From Cellulomonas biazotea (lineage in GTDB: Bacteria; Actinomycetota; Actinomycetes; Actinomycetales; Cellulomonadaceae): 45,834 nucleotides of DNA. Below, in pieces: positions 32,255 through 39,943 of this stretch (within the stretch, counting starts at the first letter, position 1; each line of letters begins with the position of its first letter). The notes under the pieces are model-generated. The model saw only the letters and a list, made by a program, of their open reading frames with translations. It was not told the DNA's origin and did no database searches. The translations under genes were made by a program, and so were the position numbers. The stretch is taken from assembly GCF_004306155.1 (NCBI RefSeq), contig NZ_BIMR01000012.1, positions 1 to 45,834 of the forward strand, given 5' to 3'.

Positions 32255-33604
32255 ATGGACGTCGAAGTCCTCGTGCGCGCGCTCGCCGAACGACGCCGGC
32301 TCGCGCACCGGGATCGGTGGTCGCGTGAACAGGTCCGCGTCTACCGCCAAGCGCGGTTGGCGGAGCTGCGCCGGTGGGCAGTGACCCGGTCGACGTTCTA
32401 CGAGCGCCACCATGCAGGGCTCGTCGACGCACCGCTGTCGGAGTTGCCTCCCGTCACGAAGCCCATGCTGATGGACGCGTTCGATGACGTCCTCACCACG
32501 CGAGACATGACGCTCGCAGCCATCGAGGAACGTCTCCGGCGCCTGAGCGACTCGAGCGGCGACCCCGGCGCGCGCTGGCGCCGCCGCTGGCGCACAGCCG
32601 CTACCGCGGGGACGACAGGTGTGCGCGCCGTCTTGGTCTGGAACGAGCGGGAGTGGGCGACCGTGCTGGCGTCCTACGCACGGGCGACCGTCTGGGCGGG
32701 TACCCCCACGGGCCTGCGCCCGGTTCGAATGGCGGTGGTGAGCTCGCGCAACCCCACCCACCAGAGCGCGGTGGTCGCAGCGTCGGCCCATTCGCCTTTG
32801 ATCCGCTCGCTGCGGCTGGACGCGACGGCACCGTTGAGCGAGACCGTCAGCGCTCTCAACGCCTTCGCCCCCGAGGTGCTGGTCGGCTATTCCTCAGCGC
32901 TGCGGCCGCTCGCACTCGCGCAGATCGAAGGGTCCTTGCACATCCGGCCTCGGGCGGTCATGTCTGCCTCCGAGGTCTTGAGCGAGAGCGCGGCACGGGT
33001 CATGACGACCGCGTGGACCAGGGCGCCGTTCGATGTCTACGCCGCCACGGAGACGGCTGGCATCGCCTCGACGTGCGAGCACGGCCGGCGCCACCTGTAC
33101 GACGACCTCGTCATCGTCGAGCCGGTCGATGCCGCAGGGGCGCCGGTTCCCATGGGAACTACCGGAGCGCGACTTCTGGTGACGGTGCTCTTCTCACGCA
33201 CCGTGCCGCTGATCAGGTACGAGCTGTCCGACCGTGTGGCGATCGGCTCCGGTGACTGCCCGTGCGGGCGGCCGTACCGGCTGCTCGAGACCCTCGAAGG
33301 CCGCGCCGAGGACGCATTGAGCGCGGCCGGACGGACTCACGCCGGCGACCTCACGGGGCTGCTGAGGAACGTGGTGGAGCAGTTCCCCGTCGACATGTGG
33401 CAGCTCGCTGAGACGGCACCGGACGAGATCCGAGTCCTCGTCGTGCCCCACGGCGGCGACGCGCTCGTCGTGGACGAGATACGACGACGCCTCGAGGCAC
33501 GCCCGGAGCTGCACGGCCATCGGGTTCGGGTCGACGAGGTGGCGACACTGCCGCGAACACCGCTCGGGAAGGCGCCGCTGCGCCGCTCACCTCCCGGGCG
33601 GTGA
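32255..33604 (+). CDS. CapK/PaaK-like adenylate-forming enzyme
   Basis: This 449-residue protein resembles phenylacetate-CoA ligase and the CapK/coenzyme F390 synthetase group. It has RRWAVTRSTFYERHH at the N terminus, the phosphate-binding loop ATAGTTGVRAVLVWNE, the YAATETAGIAS motif, CPCGRPYRLLETLEGRAED and a C-terminal domain ending RTPLGKAPLRR, with the Lys expected for the second half-reaction. It probably activates a carboxylate with ATP. The substrate is unknown. The ATG at 32255 has a strong GGAGGAGG site. It follows etfBA by 98 bp in the same direction, suggesting an acyl-CoA-forming step feeding an ETF-linked dehydrogenase encoded elsewhere. Confidence 0.85.
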   Translation: MDVEVLVRALAERRRLAHRDRWSREQVRVYRQARLAELRRWAVTRSTFYERHHAGLVDAPLSELPPVTKPMLMDAFDDVLTTRDMTLAAIEERLRRLSDSSGDPGARWRRRWRTAATAGTTGVRAVLVWNEREWATVLASYARATVWAGTPTGLRPVRMAVVSSRNPTHQSAVVAASAHSPLIRSLRLDATAPLSETVSALNAFAPEVLVGYSSALRPLALAQIEGSLHIRPRAVMSASEVLSESAARVMTTAWTRAPFDVYAATETAGIASTCEHGRRHLYDDLVIVEPVDAAGAPVPMGTTGARLLVTVLFSRTVPLIRYELSDRVAIGSGDCPCGRPYRLLETLEGRAEDALSAAGRTHAGDLTGLLRNVVEQFPVDMWQLAETAPDEIRVLVVPHGGDALVVDEIRRRLEARPELHGHRVRVDEVATLPRTPLGKAPLRRSPPGR

Positions 33605-33623
33605 TCGCCTGGCACGCGGCCGC

Positions 33624-34784
33624 TCAGCCGTGGTGATCGCCTTCGCCGTGTCCGTGCCCGGCGTCGTCACCCTCGTCGCCCGCCGCGTCGGCCGAGTAGT
33701 CCGGCACGTCTACCGCGGTCTCGGCAGAGGCCCCCGTGACCGTCACCGGGGAGAACGAGATCCCGTTCGGCATGTCCCCGACCGTGATCGTCGCCGTCAC
33801 CGCGAGGTTCGTGAGGTCTAGCACCGAGACCGTGTCGGCGTAGAGATTGGTCACCCAGGCCCGACTCCCGCTCGGGTCGACGACGACACCGTGCGGCCCC
33901 GCTCCCGTTGTCACCGTCCCGCTCACGGTCATGGTCGCCACGTCGATGATCGACACCGTGTCGCCGGGTGCGTCGGCGGTGCCCTGGTCGGCGGAGAGCA
34001 GCCGGGCACCGTCCGGCGTGAGGTAGAGCTGCACGGGGGGCGTGGGGACGGTGACCTTCTGGACGACCTCGTGGCGGACGAGGTCGACCTTCGCCACGGC
34101 GCTCTCCCCGGCGAGGCTGACGTACGCGAACGCGCCGTCGTCGGAGACGGCGACCTGCACGGGCGAGCTGCCCACCGCGATGGTCGTCGTGCGTGTCAGG
34201 TTCCGCGGGTCGACGACGTCGATCGTGCCCGCCGTCGTTCCGGCGACGACGAGCGCTGCCCCGTCACGGCTCGGCCGCAGACCGTGTGGGCCCGCGCTGA
34301 GGGCGACCGTGCCGGTCGAGCTCGCGGTGGTGGCGTCGTACCGAGCGAGAGTGTCTTCGCCCGAGTTGGTCACGTAGACCGACGATCCGTCCGGACCTAC
34401 GACCACGTGAGCAGGGCTCGCGCCTGTAGCGGCGGTCATGAGGAGCCGCGAGGTCACGCCGTCAAGTGCGACGAGCGCGTTGTTGTGACCGCTGACCGCC
34501 CACACGGTCGCCCCGTCGGGGCTGGCCTGGACGTTGTGCGGGCTCGGGATTCCGGTGACCGTGGTCAGGACCTCCCCGGTCGCAGCGTCGATCGCCGAGA
34601 GGCTGCCGGCACCCTCGTTCGCAACCCAGACCGTGCCCGACACCCCGGGATCCGCTGTCCGCGAGAGGGTAGGCACGGGTGAGTCCAGGCCGGCAGGGAT
34701 CGCGGTCGCCGCGCCGCACGCCGCTAGGAGGAGAGGGCTCACGGCGAGCAGCGCGGTCTTGCGTCGACGGGTCCAGGTCCACAT
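33624..34784 (-). CDS. YVTN-type beta-propeller lipoprotein with His-rich tail
   Basis: This 386-residue protein has a lipobox LLLAACG (Cys23) and a seven-bladed propeller of about 42-residue YVTN-like repeats (GTVWVANEGAGSLSAIDAATGEV, TSRLLMTAATGASPAHVVVGPDGSSVYVTNSGEDTLARYD and so on). The C-terminal tail ends HGHGEGDHHG, which can bind metal. Its partner upstream is another propeller lipoprotein, and both lie in a copper-related stretch. Start 34784 is chosen because it gives a lipoprotein signal and has GGAGAG upstream. No enzyme motif is visible; a metal-binding or scaffold role outside the membrane is likely. Confidence 0.85.
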   Translation of the reverse strand: MWTWTRRRKTALLAVSPLLLAACGAATAIPAGLDSPVPTLSRTADPGVSGTVWVANEGAGSLSAIDAATGEVLTTVTGIPSPHNVQASPDGATVWAVSGHNNALVALDGVTSRLLMTAATGASPAHVVVGPDGSSVYVTNSGEDTLARYDATTASSTGTVALSAGPHGLRPSRDGAALVVAGTTAGTIDVVDPRNLTRTTTIAVGSSPVQVAVSDDGAFAYVSLAGESAVAKVDLVRHEVVQKVTVPTPPVQLYLTPDGARLLSADQGTADAPGDTVSIIDVATMTVSGTVTTGAGPHGVVVDPSGSRAWVTNLYADTVSVLDLTNLAVTATITVGDMPNGISFSPVTVTGASAETAVDVPDYSADAAGDEGDDAGHGHGEGDHHG

Positions 34785-34890
34785 GAGTGCTCTCCACGGT
34801 CGGGTGTCGGGTTCCGCACCACTGTTGGCGACCGACCCCGCACGCACCCCGGTTATCCCATGAAGAATCCGTGGATATCCGCTCGACGGC

Positions 34891-35805
34891 TCATCCGTCG
34901 CCGAGCGGCGCGAACCCCGCGGCGAGGTCGCGCGACTCGAGGGCGCCACCCTGGGTGATGGCGACGACGCGGAGCGAGCCGTCCGACTCTCGCACCGCAG
35001 CGAGAGCAGAAGGCGGAGCTTCGAGCTCCGCCTTCTGCTCCCACCTGGCCCCGCGGTCCTCGCTCACCGCGACGACCCCGTCCGGGGTCACCCCGACCAC
35101 CGTGTCGTCATCGGCCCACGCGACCACCTGCAGTAGCGGCGCGTCGGCGAGCTTCTCCCACTGCGCCCCGCCGTCCGTGGACCGCACTGGGCCGGACTCG
35201 CTGGTGACCACGAGAGTTGCGCCGTCGGGCGAGACGTCCATCGCGAAGGGCGGGACCGGAACGGAGAGCGGACGCCACGTCGTGCCGTCGCTCGTGCTCT
35301 CCAGGCGTGAGCCGTCGAACGCGACGACGCCCTCTTGCGATGCGGTCATCGCGTGGAAGTCGGACACCCCCTGTCGGGAGAGCGGCTGCCACGTCTCCCC
35401 GGCGTCGGTCGACTCGATGAGCCCCACCGGGTTCGGGAGGTCAACTCCCGCGCCCGGGTGGCCGGAGGCGTAGAAGTGCCCAGGGCCGGCCGCGGTGAAG
35501 CCCATGAGGTCGATGACCGGGCCGACGCGCGTCCACGTCGAGCCGTCGCGCAGGAACAGTCCTTCGTGTGTCGCGAGGTAGACGCGACCGTCGGCCGCGT
35601 CGATCGCGACACCGTGCACATGCTCACCGGGCAGTGCCGAGCCCGAGCTTCCGTCGTCGTCGTGTGAGTGGGCGTGCCCGTCGCTCGCAGTGGCCACCGG
35701 CGCCGCCGATGTCGGTTGACCGTCGGCGTCGGAGCAGGCGGTCAGGAGGGTCGCAGCGACGAGCGCGGTCAGAGCCGCCACGGCGCGGCGGGGCATGCGG
35801 TTCAT
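34891..35805 (-). CDS. F510_1955-type / sialidase-fold propeller lipoprotein
   Basis: This 304-residue protein has lipobox TLLTAC (Cys24), a His/Asp-rich segment (DGHAHSHDDDGSSGS) and a beta-propeller with Asp-box-like repeats (STDAGETWQPLS, STSDGTTWRPLS, STDGGAQWEKL, SEDRGARWEQK). It matches the family annotated as F510_1955 glycosylhydrolase, though glycosidase activity has not been shown for it to my knowledge. The HAHSHDDD stretch and genomic setting suggest a metal-related role. The start at 35805 is chosen for the lipoprotein signal; the site AGGA lies 10 nt before it. It is probably co-transcribed with the YVTN gene 106 bp downstream. Confidence 0.82.
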   Translation of the reverse strand: MNRMPRRAVAALTALVAATLLTACSDADGQPTSAAPVATASDGHAHSHDDDGSSGSALPGEHVHGVAIDAADGRVYLATHEGLFLRDGSTWTRVGPVIDLMGFTAAGPGHFYASGHPGAGVDLPNPVGLIESTDAGETWQPLSRQGVSDFHAMTASQEGVVAFDGSRLESTSDGTTWRPLSVPVPPFAMDVSPDGATLVVTSESGPVRSTDGGAQWEKLADAPLLQVVAWADDDTVVGVTPDGVVAVSEDRGARWEQKAELEAPPSALAAVRESDGSLRVVAITQGGALESRDLAAGFAPLGDG

Positions 35806-35907
35806 GGGGTCGTCCTGATCGATGGCGGAACGAGATGCGCAGGTCACGTCGCGGCCCGCGCATGACCAGCCTCACCCGAGCCGCTGGCGAGCGGCGCCGC
35901 GATTTGC

Positions 35908-35923
35908 TCAAGGTTTGATGAAG
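35908..35923 (+). promoter_or_regulatory. 11-bp-phased direct repeat upstream of the lipoprotein genes
   Basis: TCAAG-GTTTGA-TGAAG, half-sites 11 bp apart, 103 bp upstream of the 35805 start. It shares TCAAGGTTT and TGAAGTC with the site in front of the response-regulator gene. Confidence 0.5.
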
Positions 35924-35977
35924 TCGCCTCCCCCAGCGTGCGCAGTGAACGCCGTCTAGGCCCTTGGTCTCGTTCTA

Positions 35978-35993
35978 TGAAGATCCGGTTGAG
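35978..35993 (+). promoter_or_regulatory. Second 11-bp-phased direct repeat in the same intergenic region
   Basis: TGAAG-ATCCGG-TTGAG, half-sites 11 bp apart, 55 bp downstream of the previous site's end. It could serve the divergent NlpC/P60 leader or the lipoprotein unit. Confidence 0.45.
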
Positions 35994-36081
35994 TTTCGGG
36001 TCGGCGGGGTCGGCGAAGACGGACGCTCGTCTAGCCTCGACTTGCCGGTGCACCGCCGGCACGTCCTCGGTGGGCGCCGAA

Positions 36082-36226
36082 CCCTGCCGACCCCGAGGCC
36101 GCACATCGAGCACGAGAGGCAGGGACGGGGGACCCAGGAGTGCGGGCACCACGGTGCCCTCGGGGTGAAGCCACGATGTGGCCGGGAGACTTCCGCCCGA
36201 ACCCGACAGCTAACCTCGCAGGCGTT
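36082..36226 (+). ncRNA. ydaO/yuaA-type c-di-AMP riboswitch
   Basis: The leader holds a CCCTGCC/GGCAGGG hairpin, GGGGTGAAGCC (36162 onward) and CCGCCCGAACCCGACAGC-TAACCTCGCAGGCG (36193-36224). These are conserved core elements of actinobacterial ydaO riboswitches as I know them. It ends about 15 bp before the start of an NlpC/P60 cell-wall hydrolase gene, the classical target. Binding of c-di-AMP normally turns such genes off. The exact 5' edge is uncertain. Confidence 0.82.
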
Positions 36227-36240
36227 CGGGAGGTTCTTCT

Positions 36241-37026
36241 ATGCCCGCTCGCTCCGCGAGTTCCCGCCACCGCGCGGCCCGTCGTCCACGCACGGCCCTC
36301 GACGACCTGGTGATCCGTTCCACCGACAGCATGAACGAAGCCGGTCGACGCTCCGTCGCCGTCGCTGCCGCCTCCGGCCTCGCCCTCGGGCTCGCTGCCG
36401 CACCGACGTACGCCAACCACCCGCGCGAGTCTGCCCAGTCGATCGGCGGAGTTGACACGGACGCCGCCACGGCGGCCGCCCGCGCCCTCATCGGTGCGCG
36501 GGTCGTCACGGCGCCGGCTGAGGCGACGTGGACGTTCGACGCTCCCGTCGTCACCGCGGTCGCCCCACCTCCGGCCCCGGCTCCGGCCGAGACCCGGGCG
36601 ACGGCGTCCAGCCGTTCCCAGGAGCGCCGCGCCACCACCCCCGCCGCTGCACCGGCGGCCGTGGCCCCTGCCGTGGAGGTGCCGGCGAGCGCGTCCGGGA
36701 GTGCGGTGGTCGAGATCGCGATGCGGTACATCGGCGTGCCGTACGTGTCGGGCGGCACGACTCCCGCTGGCTTCGACTGCTCGGGTTTCACGTCGTACGT
36801 CTACGCGCAGGTCGGCATCAACCTCCCGCGGACGTCGAGCCAGCAGCGCTACGCAGGGACGGTCGTGTCCCGTGCCGACGCGCAGCCGGGCGACCTGATC
36901 TGGTCCCCGGGGCACGTCGCGATCTACGCGGGCGGCGACATGCAGGTGGACTCCCCGCGTCCTGGCAAGACAATCCAGCTGCGCGAGATCTGGCAGTCCA
37001 GCCCCACCTTCATCCGCCTGGGCTGA
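36241..37026 (+). CDS. Secreted NlpC/P60 peptidoglycan hydrolase
   Basis: This 261-residue protein has a long basic lead-in, a hydrophobic export segment (about 40-57, SVAVAAASGLALGLAAAPTYA), a Pro/Ala linker and a C-terminal NlpC/P60 domain (about 160-261): VEIAMRYIGVPYVSGGTTPAGFDCSGFTSYVYAQVGINLPRTSSQQ, with the catalytic Cys in DCSGFT, and PGHVAIYAGGDMQVDSPRPG, with the catalytic His. It cleaves stem-peptide bonds. GGGAGG precedes the ATG at 36241. Control by the c-di-AMP riboswitch just upstream fits resuscitation or cell-wall remodelling enzymes. A terminator follows. Confidence 0.93.
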   Translation: MPARSASSRHRAARRPRTALDDLVIRSTDSMNEAGRRSVAVAAASGLALGLAAAPTYANHPRESAQSIGGVDTDAATAAARALIGARVVTAPAEATWTFDAPVVTAVAPPPAPAPAETRATASSRSQERRATTPAAAPAAVAPAVEVPASASGSAVVEIAMRYIGVPYVSGGTTPAGFDCSGFTSYVYAQVGINLPRTSSQQRYAGTVVSRADAQPGDLIWSPGHVAIYAGGDMQVDSPRPGKTIQLREIWQSSPTFIRLG

Positions 37027-37087
37027 CGGCCGCCCGGCGGGCGACCAGCGGCACCGACCGGCGCGACCGTCTGCCAGGACGGCTGAG

Positions 37088-37135
37088 ACGACGAGAGGGC
37101 CGGCCATCGCACCCGCGGTGGCCGGCCCTCGTCGT
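37088..37135. terminator. Terminator between the NlpC/P60 and DUF305 genes
   Basis: Stem ACGACGAGAGGGCCGGCCA with its complement at 37119-37135 (2-nt bulge) lies between convergent genes and can serve both. Confidence 0.75.
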
Positions 37136-37142
37136 GCGCTGA

Positions 37143-37763
37143 CTAGATGTCGCTCAGCAGGTTCGTCATCTCCGTGATCTCGGCCGTCTGCGCGTCGATG
37201 ATCGTGCGGGCGAGCGCGAGCGCGTCGGCGTTCTCGCCGTCCTCGAGCTGCTGCTCGGACATCTCGATGGCGCCCTTGTGGTGCTCGATCATGAGCTCGA
37301 GGAAGCGCCGGTCGAAGTCCGCTCCGGACAGGGCTTCGAGGTCCGCCATCGCGCCCTCCTGGTCCATGCCGTCCATGTCCATGCCGCCATGGTCCATGCC
37401 GCCGTGCCCCATCTCGTCCGGACCCGGCTCGCCCCACGTCTCGAGCCACCCGGTCATCTGCTCGATCTCGGGTCCCTGGGCGGCAGAGATCCGCTCCCCG
37501 AGGGCGACGACCTCAGGTCGTTCGCCGCGTTCGACGGCGAGCTCCGCCATCTCGATCGCGCCCTCGTGGTGGACGATCATCATCTGCGCGAACTGGGCGT
37601 CGGCGTCGTTGTGCCCCTCGGTCTGGGAGGTCTCGGCGGTGGTCGGCGACTCGCCGGCGCCGGTGCCTTCGGAGGCGTCGCCGCCGGAGCATGCGGCGAG
37701 CGTGAGGGCAAGGGTCGTGGCGGCCGCTGCGGCTACCAGGCGGCGGCGTGCGGTCGTGGTCAT
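37143..37763 (-). CDS. DUF305 lipoprotein with Met/His-rich insert
   Basis: This 206-residue protein has a lipobox TLAAC (Cys25) and a DUF305 four-helix domain with two HHEGAIEM/HHKGAIEM repeats (His65-His66 and His161-His162). Between the two halves (about 117-139) lies a Met/His-rich stretch, MGHGGMDHGGMDMDGM. The family is frequent in copper-resistance loci, and such Met/His clusters bind Cu(I)/Cu(II). It probably binds copper outside the membrane. The ATG at 37763 has AGGAGA. It lies 41 bp downstream of the Cys-rich peptide gene, at the end of the thiol/metal operon. Confidence 0.92.
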   Translation of the reverse strand: MTTTARRRLVAAAAATTLALTLAACSGGDASEGTGAGESPTTAETSQTEGHNDADAQFAQMMIVHHEGAIEMAELAVERGERPEVVALGERISAAQGPEIEQMTGWLETWGEPGPDEMGHGGMDHGGMDMDGMDQEGAMADLEALSGADFDRRFLELMIEHHKGAIEMSEQQLEDGENADALALARTIIDAQTAEITEMTNLLSDI

Positions 37764-37804
37764 GGGGATCTCCTGAACCTCGGGACGGTGCGGTCGGTGC
37801 GGAC

Positions 37805-37927
37805 CTAGGCGGCAGGCGTCTGCGAACAGCATCCGCTCGCGGCGGGTTCGGTCGAGCTGCAGCACTGCTGAGGCTCGGTGGTGGTGCTCTCCGGTTCGGT
37901 GACGTCGTTCTGCTGGCAGCAGGACAT
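37805..37927 (-). CDS. 40-residue peptide with three Cys-Cys pairs
   Basis: I do not recognise a named family. The gene has an excellent AAAGGAGAAG ribosome site 4-5 nt before ATG 37927 and encodes 40 residues. Cys pairs fall at positions 3-4 (MSCCQQ), 22-23 (QQCCSS) and 33-34 (GCCSQ), joined by acidic Thr/Glu/Pro spacers that repeat the theme TEPQQCC / STEP. It has no signal peptide or hydrophobic stretch, so it should be cytoplasmic, and it has six thiols for soft-metal or disulfide chemistry. It lies between the redoxin gene (38 bp) and the DUF305 gene on the same strand, which points to copper or mercury handling. It could be a metallothionein-like buffer or a carrier. Confidence 0.78.
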   Translation of the reverse strand: MSCCQQNDVTEPESTTTEPQQCCSSTEPAASGCCSQTPAA

Positions 37928-37964
37928 GCGCTTCTCCTTTATGGTGGTGGTGGATCGGAACGGG

Positions 37965-38591
37965 TCAGAGGTGGCGTCGGACCTCGGTGAGCAGGTCGTC
38001 GGGCGCGAGCCACATCGACGGGTAGTCGCCCTGCCACACCTGCTGGCCCTCGGCGTCGACGAGGACGAAGCCGTGCCCCGGAAGGCCCTCGTGCATGCCG
38101 GTGCCGAGCGTGCCGTACGCCTCGGAGACGGTGCCGTCGTCGAGGAGGAACGGTGACTCCACTCCTAGACGCTCGCGGTCGGCGTTGATCTGGTCGGCCG
38201 TGTTCATGACGATCGGCAGGACGGTGATCCCGGCCTCGGCGAAGTCGGCGTCCTTCTCGATCTCGGCCATCTGCTGCAGGCACGAGTCGCAGCCGGCCCC
38301 TTCGTTGAAGTAGAGGACCACGGGCTCGCCACGGTAGTCGGCCAGCGACACCTCGGAGCCGTCGGACGTGGGCAGCGTGAAGGGCGGTGCCGCACGGACC
38401 TCGCTCGAGGCCGTCGGTCGGGATGACAGCAGCCCGGCGGTGACCAGGACACCGACCACGACGGCACCCACGCCCCACAGCACCCAGGTCCGCAGCCTCG
38501 CGCGTCGTTCGGCCCGCTGCTCTGCCGCACGGGCTCGCGCAGCTGCGAGCTCGCGCTCCTCACGCCGTCGTGCGGCGGTTCCGGACGTCAT
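37965..38591 (-). CDS. Membrane-anchored thioredoxin-fold redoxin
   Basis: This 208-residue protein has a charged cytoplasmic N terminus (RRREERELAAARARAAEQRAERRARLR, likely helical), one membrane segment (about 35-56) and an extracytoplasmic AhpC/TSA-like redoxin domain. The redox motif is Cys101-Asp-Ser-Cys104 in VVLYFNEGAGCDSCLQQM, followed by GLPGHGFVLVDAEGQQVWQGDYP. It could reduce disulfides or metal-thiolates outside the cell membrane using electrons from the CcdA protein encoded just upstream, with which its start overlaps (ATGA). Compare ResA/TlpA and CcdA pairs in cytochrome c maturation; no cytochrome genes are nearby. Confidence 0.9.
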   Translation of the reverse strand: MTSGTAARRREERELAAARARAAEQRAERRARLRTWVLWGVGAVVVGVLVTAGLLSSRPTASSEVRAAPPFTLPTSDGSEVSLADYRGEPVVLYFNEGAGCDSCLQQMAEIEKDADFAEAGITVLPIVMNTADQINADRERLGVESPFLLDDGTVSEAYGTLGTGMHEGLPGHGFVLVDAEGQQVWQGDYPSMWLAPDDLLTEVRRHL

Positions 38592-39577
38592 CGTGTGGTC
38601 CCTTCCGTCGTAGGTGCCGCCGACTCATGGCAGGTCGGCTCGTGCGGGACGGTGTCCGCGTCGTGAGCCGTGAACCGCTCCGCCTCGAGGGTCGCGCCAC
38701 CCGCGCTCGAGGTCCGGGCACGGCGGCCCACCAACGCGCCCCAGACGAACGCCCCGGCGAGCGCGAGGAGCCCGATGCCCAGCACGACCTCGGGGACGGG
38801 AGCCAGCCAGCTCTGCACGGCGCCGAACGTCCGCGTCAGGACACGGCTGGCGGCGTCCTGTGCCGACGTCCCACCGGTCATGTCCTCGCTCGCGGCGAGC
38901 GCGATGACGAGCAGCCCCATGATCGCGAAGGCGATCGCCACGGCGACGTTGATCGTGTTCGTCACGAGCGTGAACCGGCCAGCGTGCAGCCGGACGACCC
39001 GCGCACGCAGCAGCCGCCGCTCCCCCAGCCGCGCGCGGTCCCACAGGAGCGCCATGACGAAGAGCGGGAACACCATCCCGAAGACGTACGCGAGGCCGAG
39101 AGCGAACCCACCGGCCAACGACCCGGAGAGGGCGGACAGCGTCATGACGCCCGCGAGGACCGGCGCGCAGCACGAGGAGGCGATGCCCGAGAAGACGCCC
39201 AGGGCGAAGAAGCTGGCCGTGTCCCCCCGTGCGGTGTCGGGTGCCCGGACGAACGACGGCAACGACCACATGCGCCCGGACAAGGCGAGCGCCGCCAGCG
39301 CCAGCATGAGCACTCCCCCGGCCCAGTACAACGGCGCGTGGTAGCGCGCGATCGCTCCGGCGAGCGCGCTCACGCCCAGCGTGATCGGCACGAGCACCGC
39401 AGCGAGCCCGGCGGCGAAGACGAACGTCAGCGGCAGCAGGCGCCAGCGAGCGTTCTTGACCGCCCCCGCGAGGTAGGACGGTGCGAGGAAAACGATGCAG
39501 CACGGCGCGAAGAGCGCGACGCCGCCGGCGAAGAACGCGGCCAGGATGCTGCCGGTCGCGAGGAGCTCCGTACCCAT
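38588..39577 (-). CDS. CcdA/DsbD-type transmembrane thiol reductant transporter
   Basis: This 329-residue membrane protein has about seven to eight helices. Cys26-Cys27 (LFAPCCIVFLAPSY) and Cys136-Cys137 (GIASSCCAPVLAGVM) sit at the membrane places where CcdA carries its redox Cys pair, each time as an unusual vicinal CC rather than a lone Cys. The C-terminal tail is cytoplasmic and contains a late Cys-His (PTCHESAAP). CcdA moves electrons from cytoplasmic thioredoxin to extracytoplasmic thiol proteins. Its start touches the stop of the glutaredoxin-like gene and its end overlaps the redoxin start, giving a tightly coupled three-gene chain. A mercury or copper importer is a weaker alternative. 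Confidence 0.88.
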   Translation of the reverse strand: MGTELLATGSILAAFFAGGVALFAPCCIVFLAPSYLAGAVKNARWRLLPLTFVFAAGLAAVLVPITLGVSALAGAIARYHAPLYWAGGVLMLALAALALSGRMWSLPSFVRAPDTARGDTASFFALGVFSGIASSCCAPVLAGVMTLSALSGSLAGGFALGLAYVFGMVFPLFVMALLWDRARLGERRLLRARVVRLHAGRFTLVTNTINVAVAIAFAIMGLLVIALAASEDMTGGTSAQDAASRVLTRTFGAVQSWLAPVPEVVLGIGLLALAGAFVWGALVGRRARTSSAGGATLEAERFTAHDADTVPHEPTCHESAAPTTEGTTR

Positions 39578-39873
39578 CAGGCCTGTGCCCTTTTCAGCGC
39601 GTGGGGGCGTGCGGTGAGCGTGCGCTCCAGCTTTCGGCGGGGCAGCCGCCCGGCGGAGAAGTACACGCCGTCGACCAGGACGAGAGGCGCGAGCGGCGGC
39701 CGGTGCCGTGCCACGAGCTCGCGGCCCGCGTCGGACTCGGCCTGGACAGTGTCGACGACGATCGGATGGTCCTTCGCCAGCTCGGCGAGCACAGCCTTCG
39801 CGTCGTCGCACAGGTGGCACGCCTGCGCCTGGACGACGGTGATCCGTACGGGTGGACGGACGTGGACCGGCAC
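39577..39873 (-). CDS. Glutaredoxin-like protein
   Basis: This 98-residue protein has the DUF836-type glutaredoxin fold: VRITVVQAQACHLCDDAKAVLAELAKDHPIVVDTVQAESDAGRELVARHRPPLAPLVLVDGVYFSAGRLPRRKLERTL. The Cys19-His-Leu-Cys22 motif is at the start of the first helix and the cis-Pro region is APLVLVDG. It should be a cytoplasmic dithiol oxidoreductase and is the first gene of the glutaredoxin-CcdA-redoxin unit. The GTG at 39873 has GGAGG-type sequence upstream. The 124-bp gap to the divergent response-regulator gene holds a phased direct repeat. Confidence 0.88.
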   Translation of the reverse strand: MPVHVRPPVRITVVQAQACHLCDDAKAVLAELAKDHPIVVDTVQAESDAGRELVARHRPPLAPLVLVDGVYFSAGRLPRRKLERTLTARPHALKRAQA

Positions 39874-39943
39874 GGGGGCTCCTCGGCTCGTTCTGGAGGG
39901 TCCAGCGTCACCCCGCCGCCTCGAAGGGCCGCTCGCCGTTCGA

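Noticed and set aside
35938-36168. Small plus-strand frame reading MKIRLSF at 35977
   Set aside because: It runs into the riboswitch aptamer and has no ribosome site. The ATGAAG at its start is explained by the phased regulatory repeat, which also creates MKxR-like starts at 30201 and 42780.
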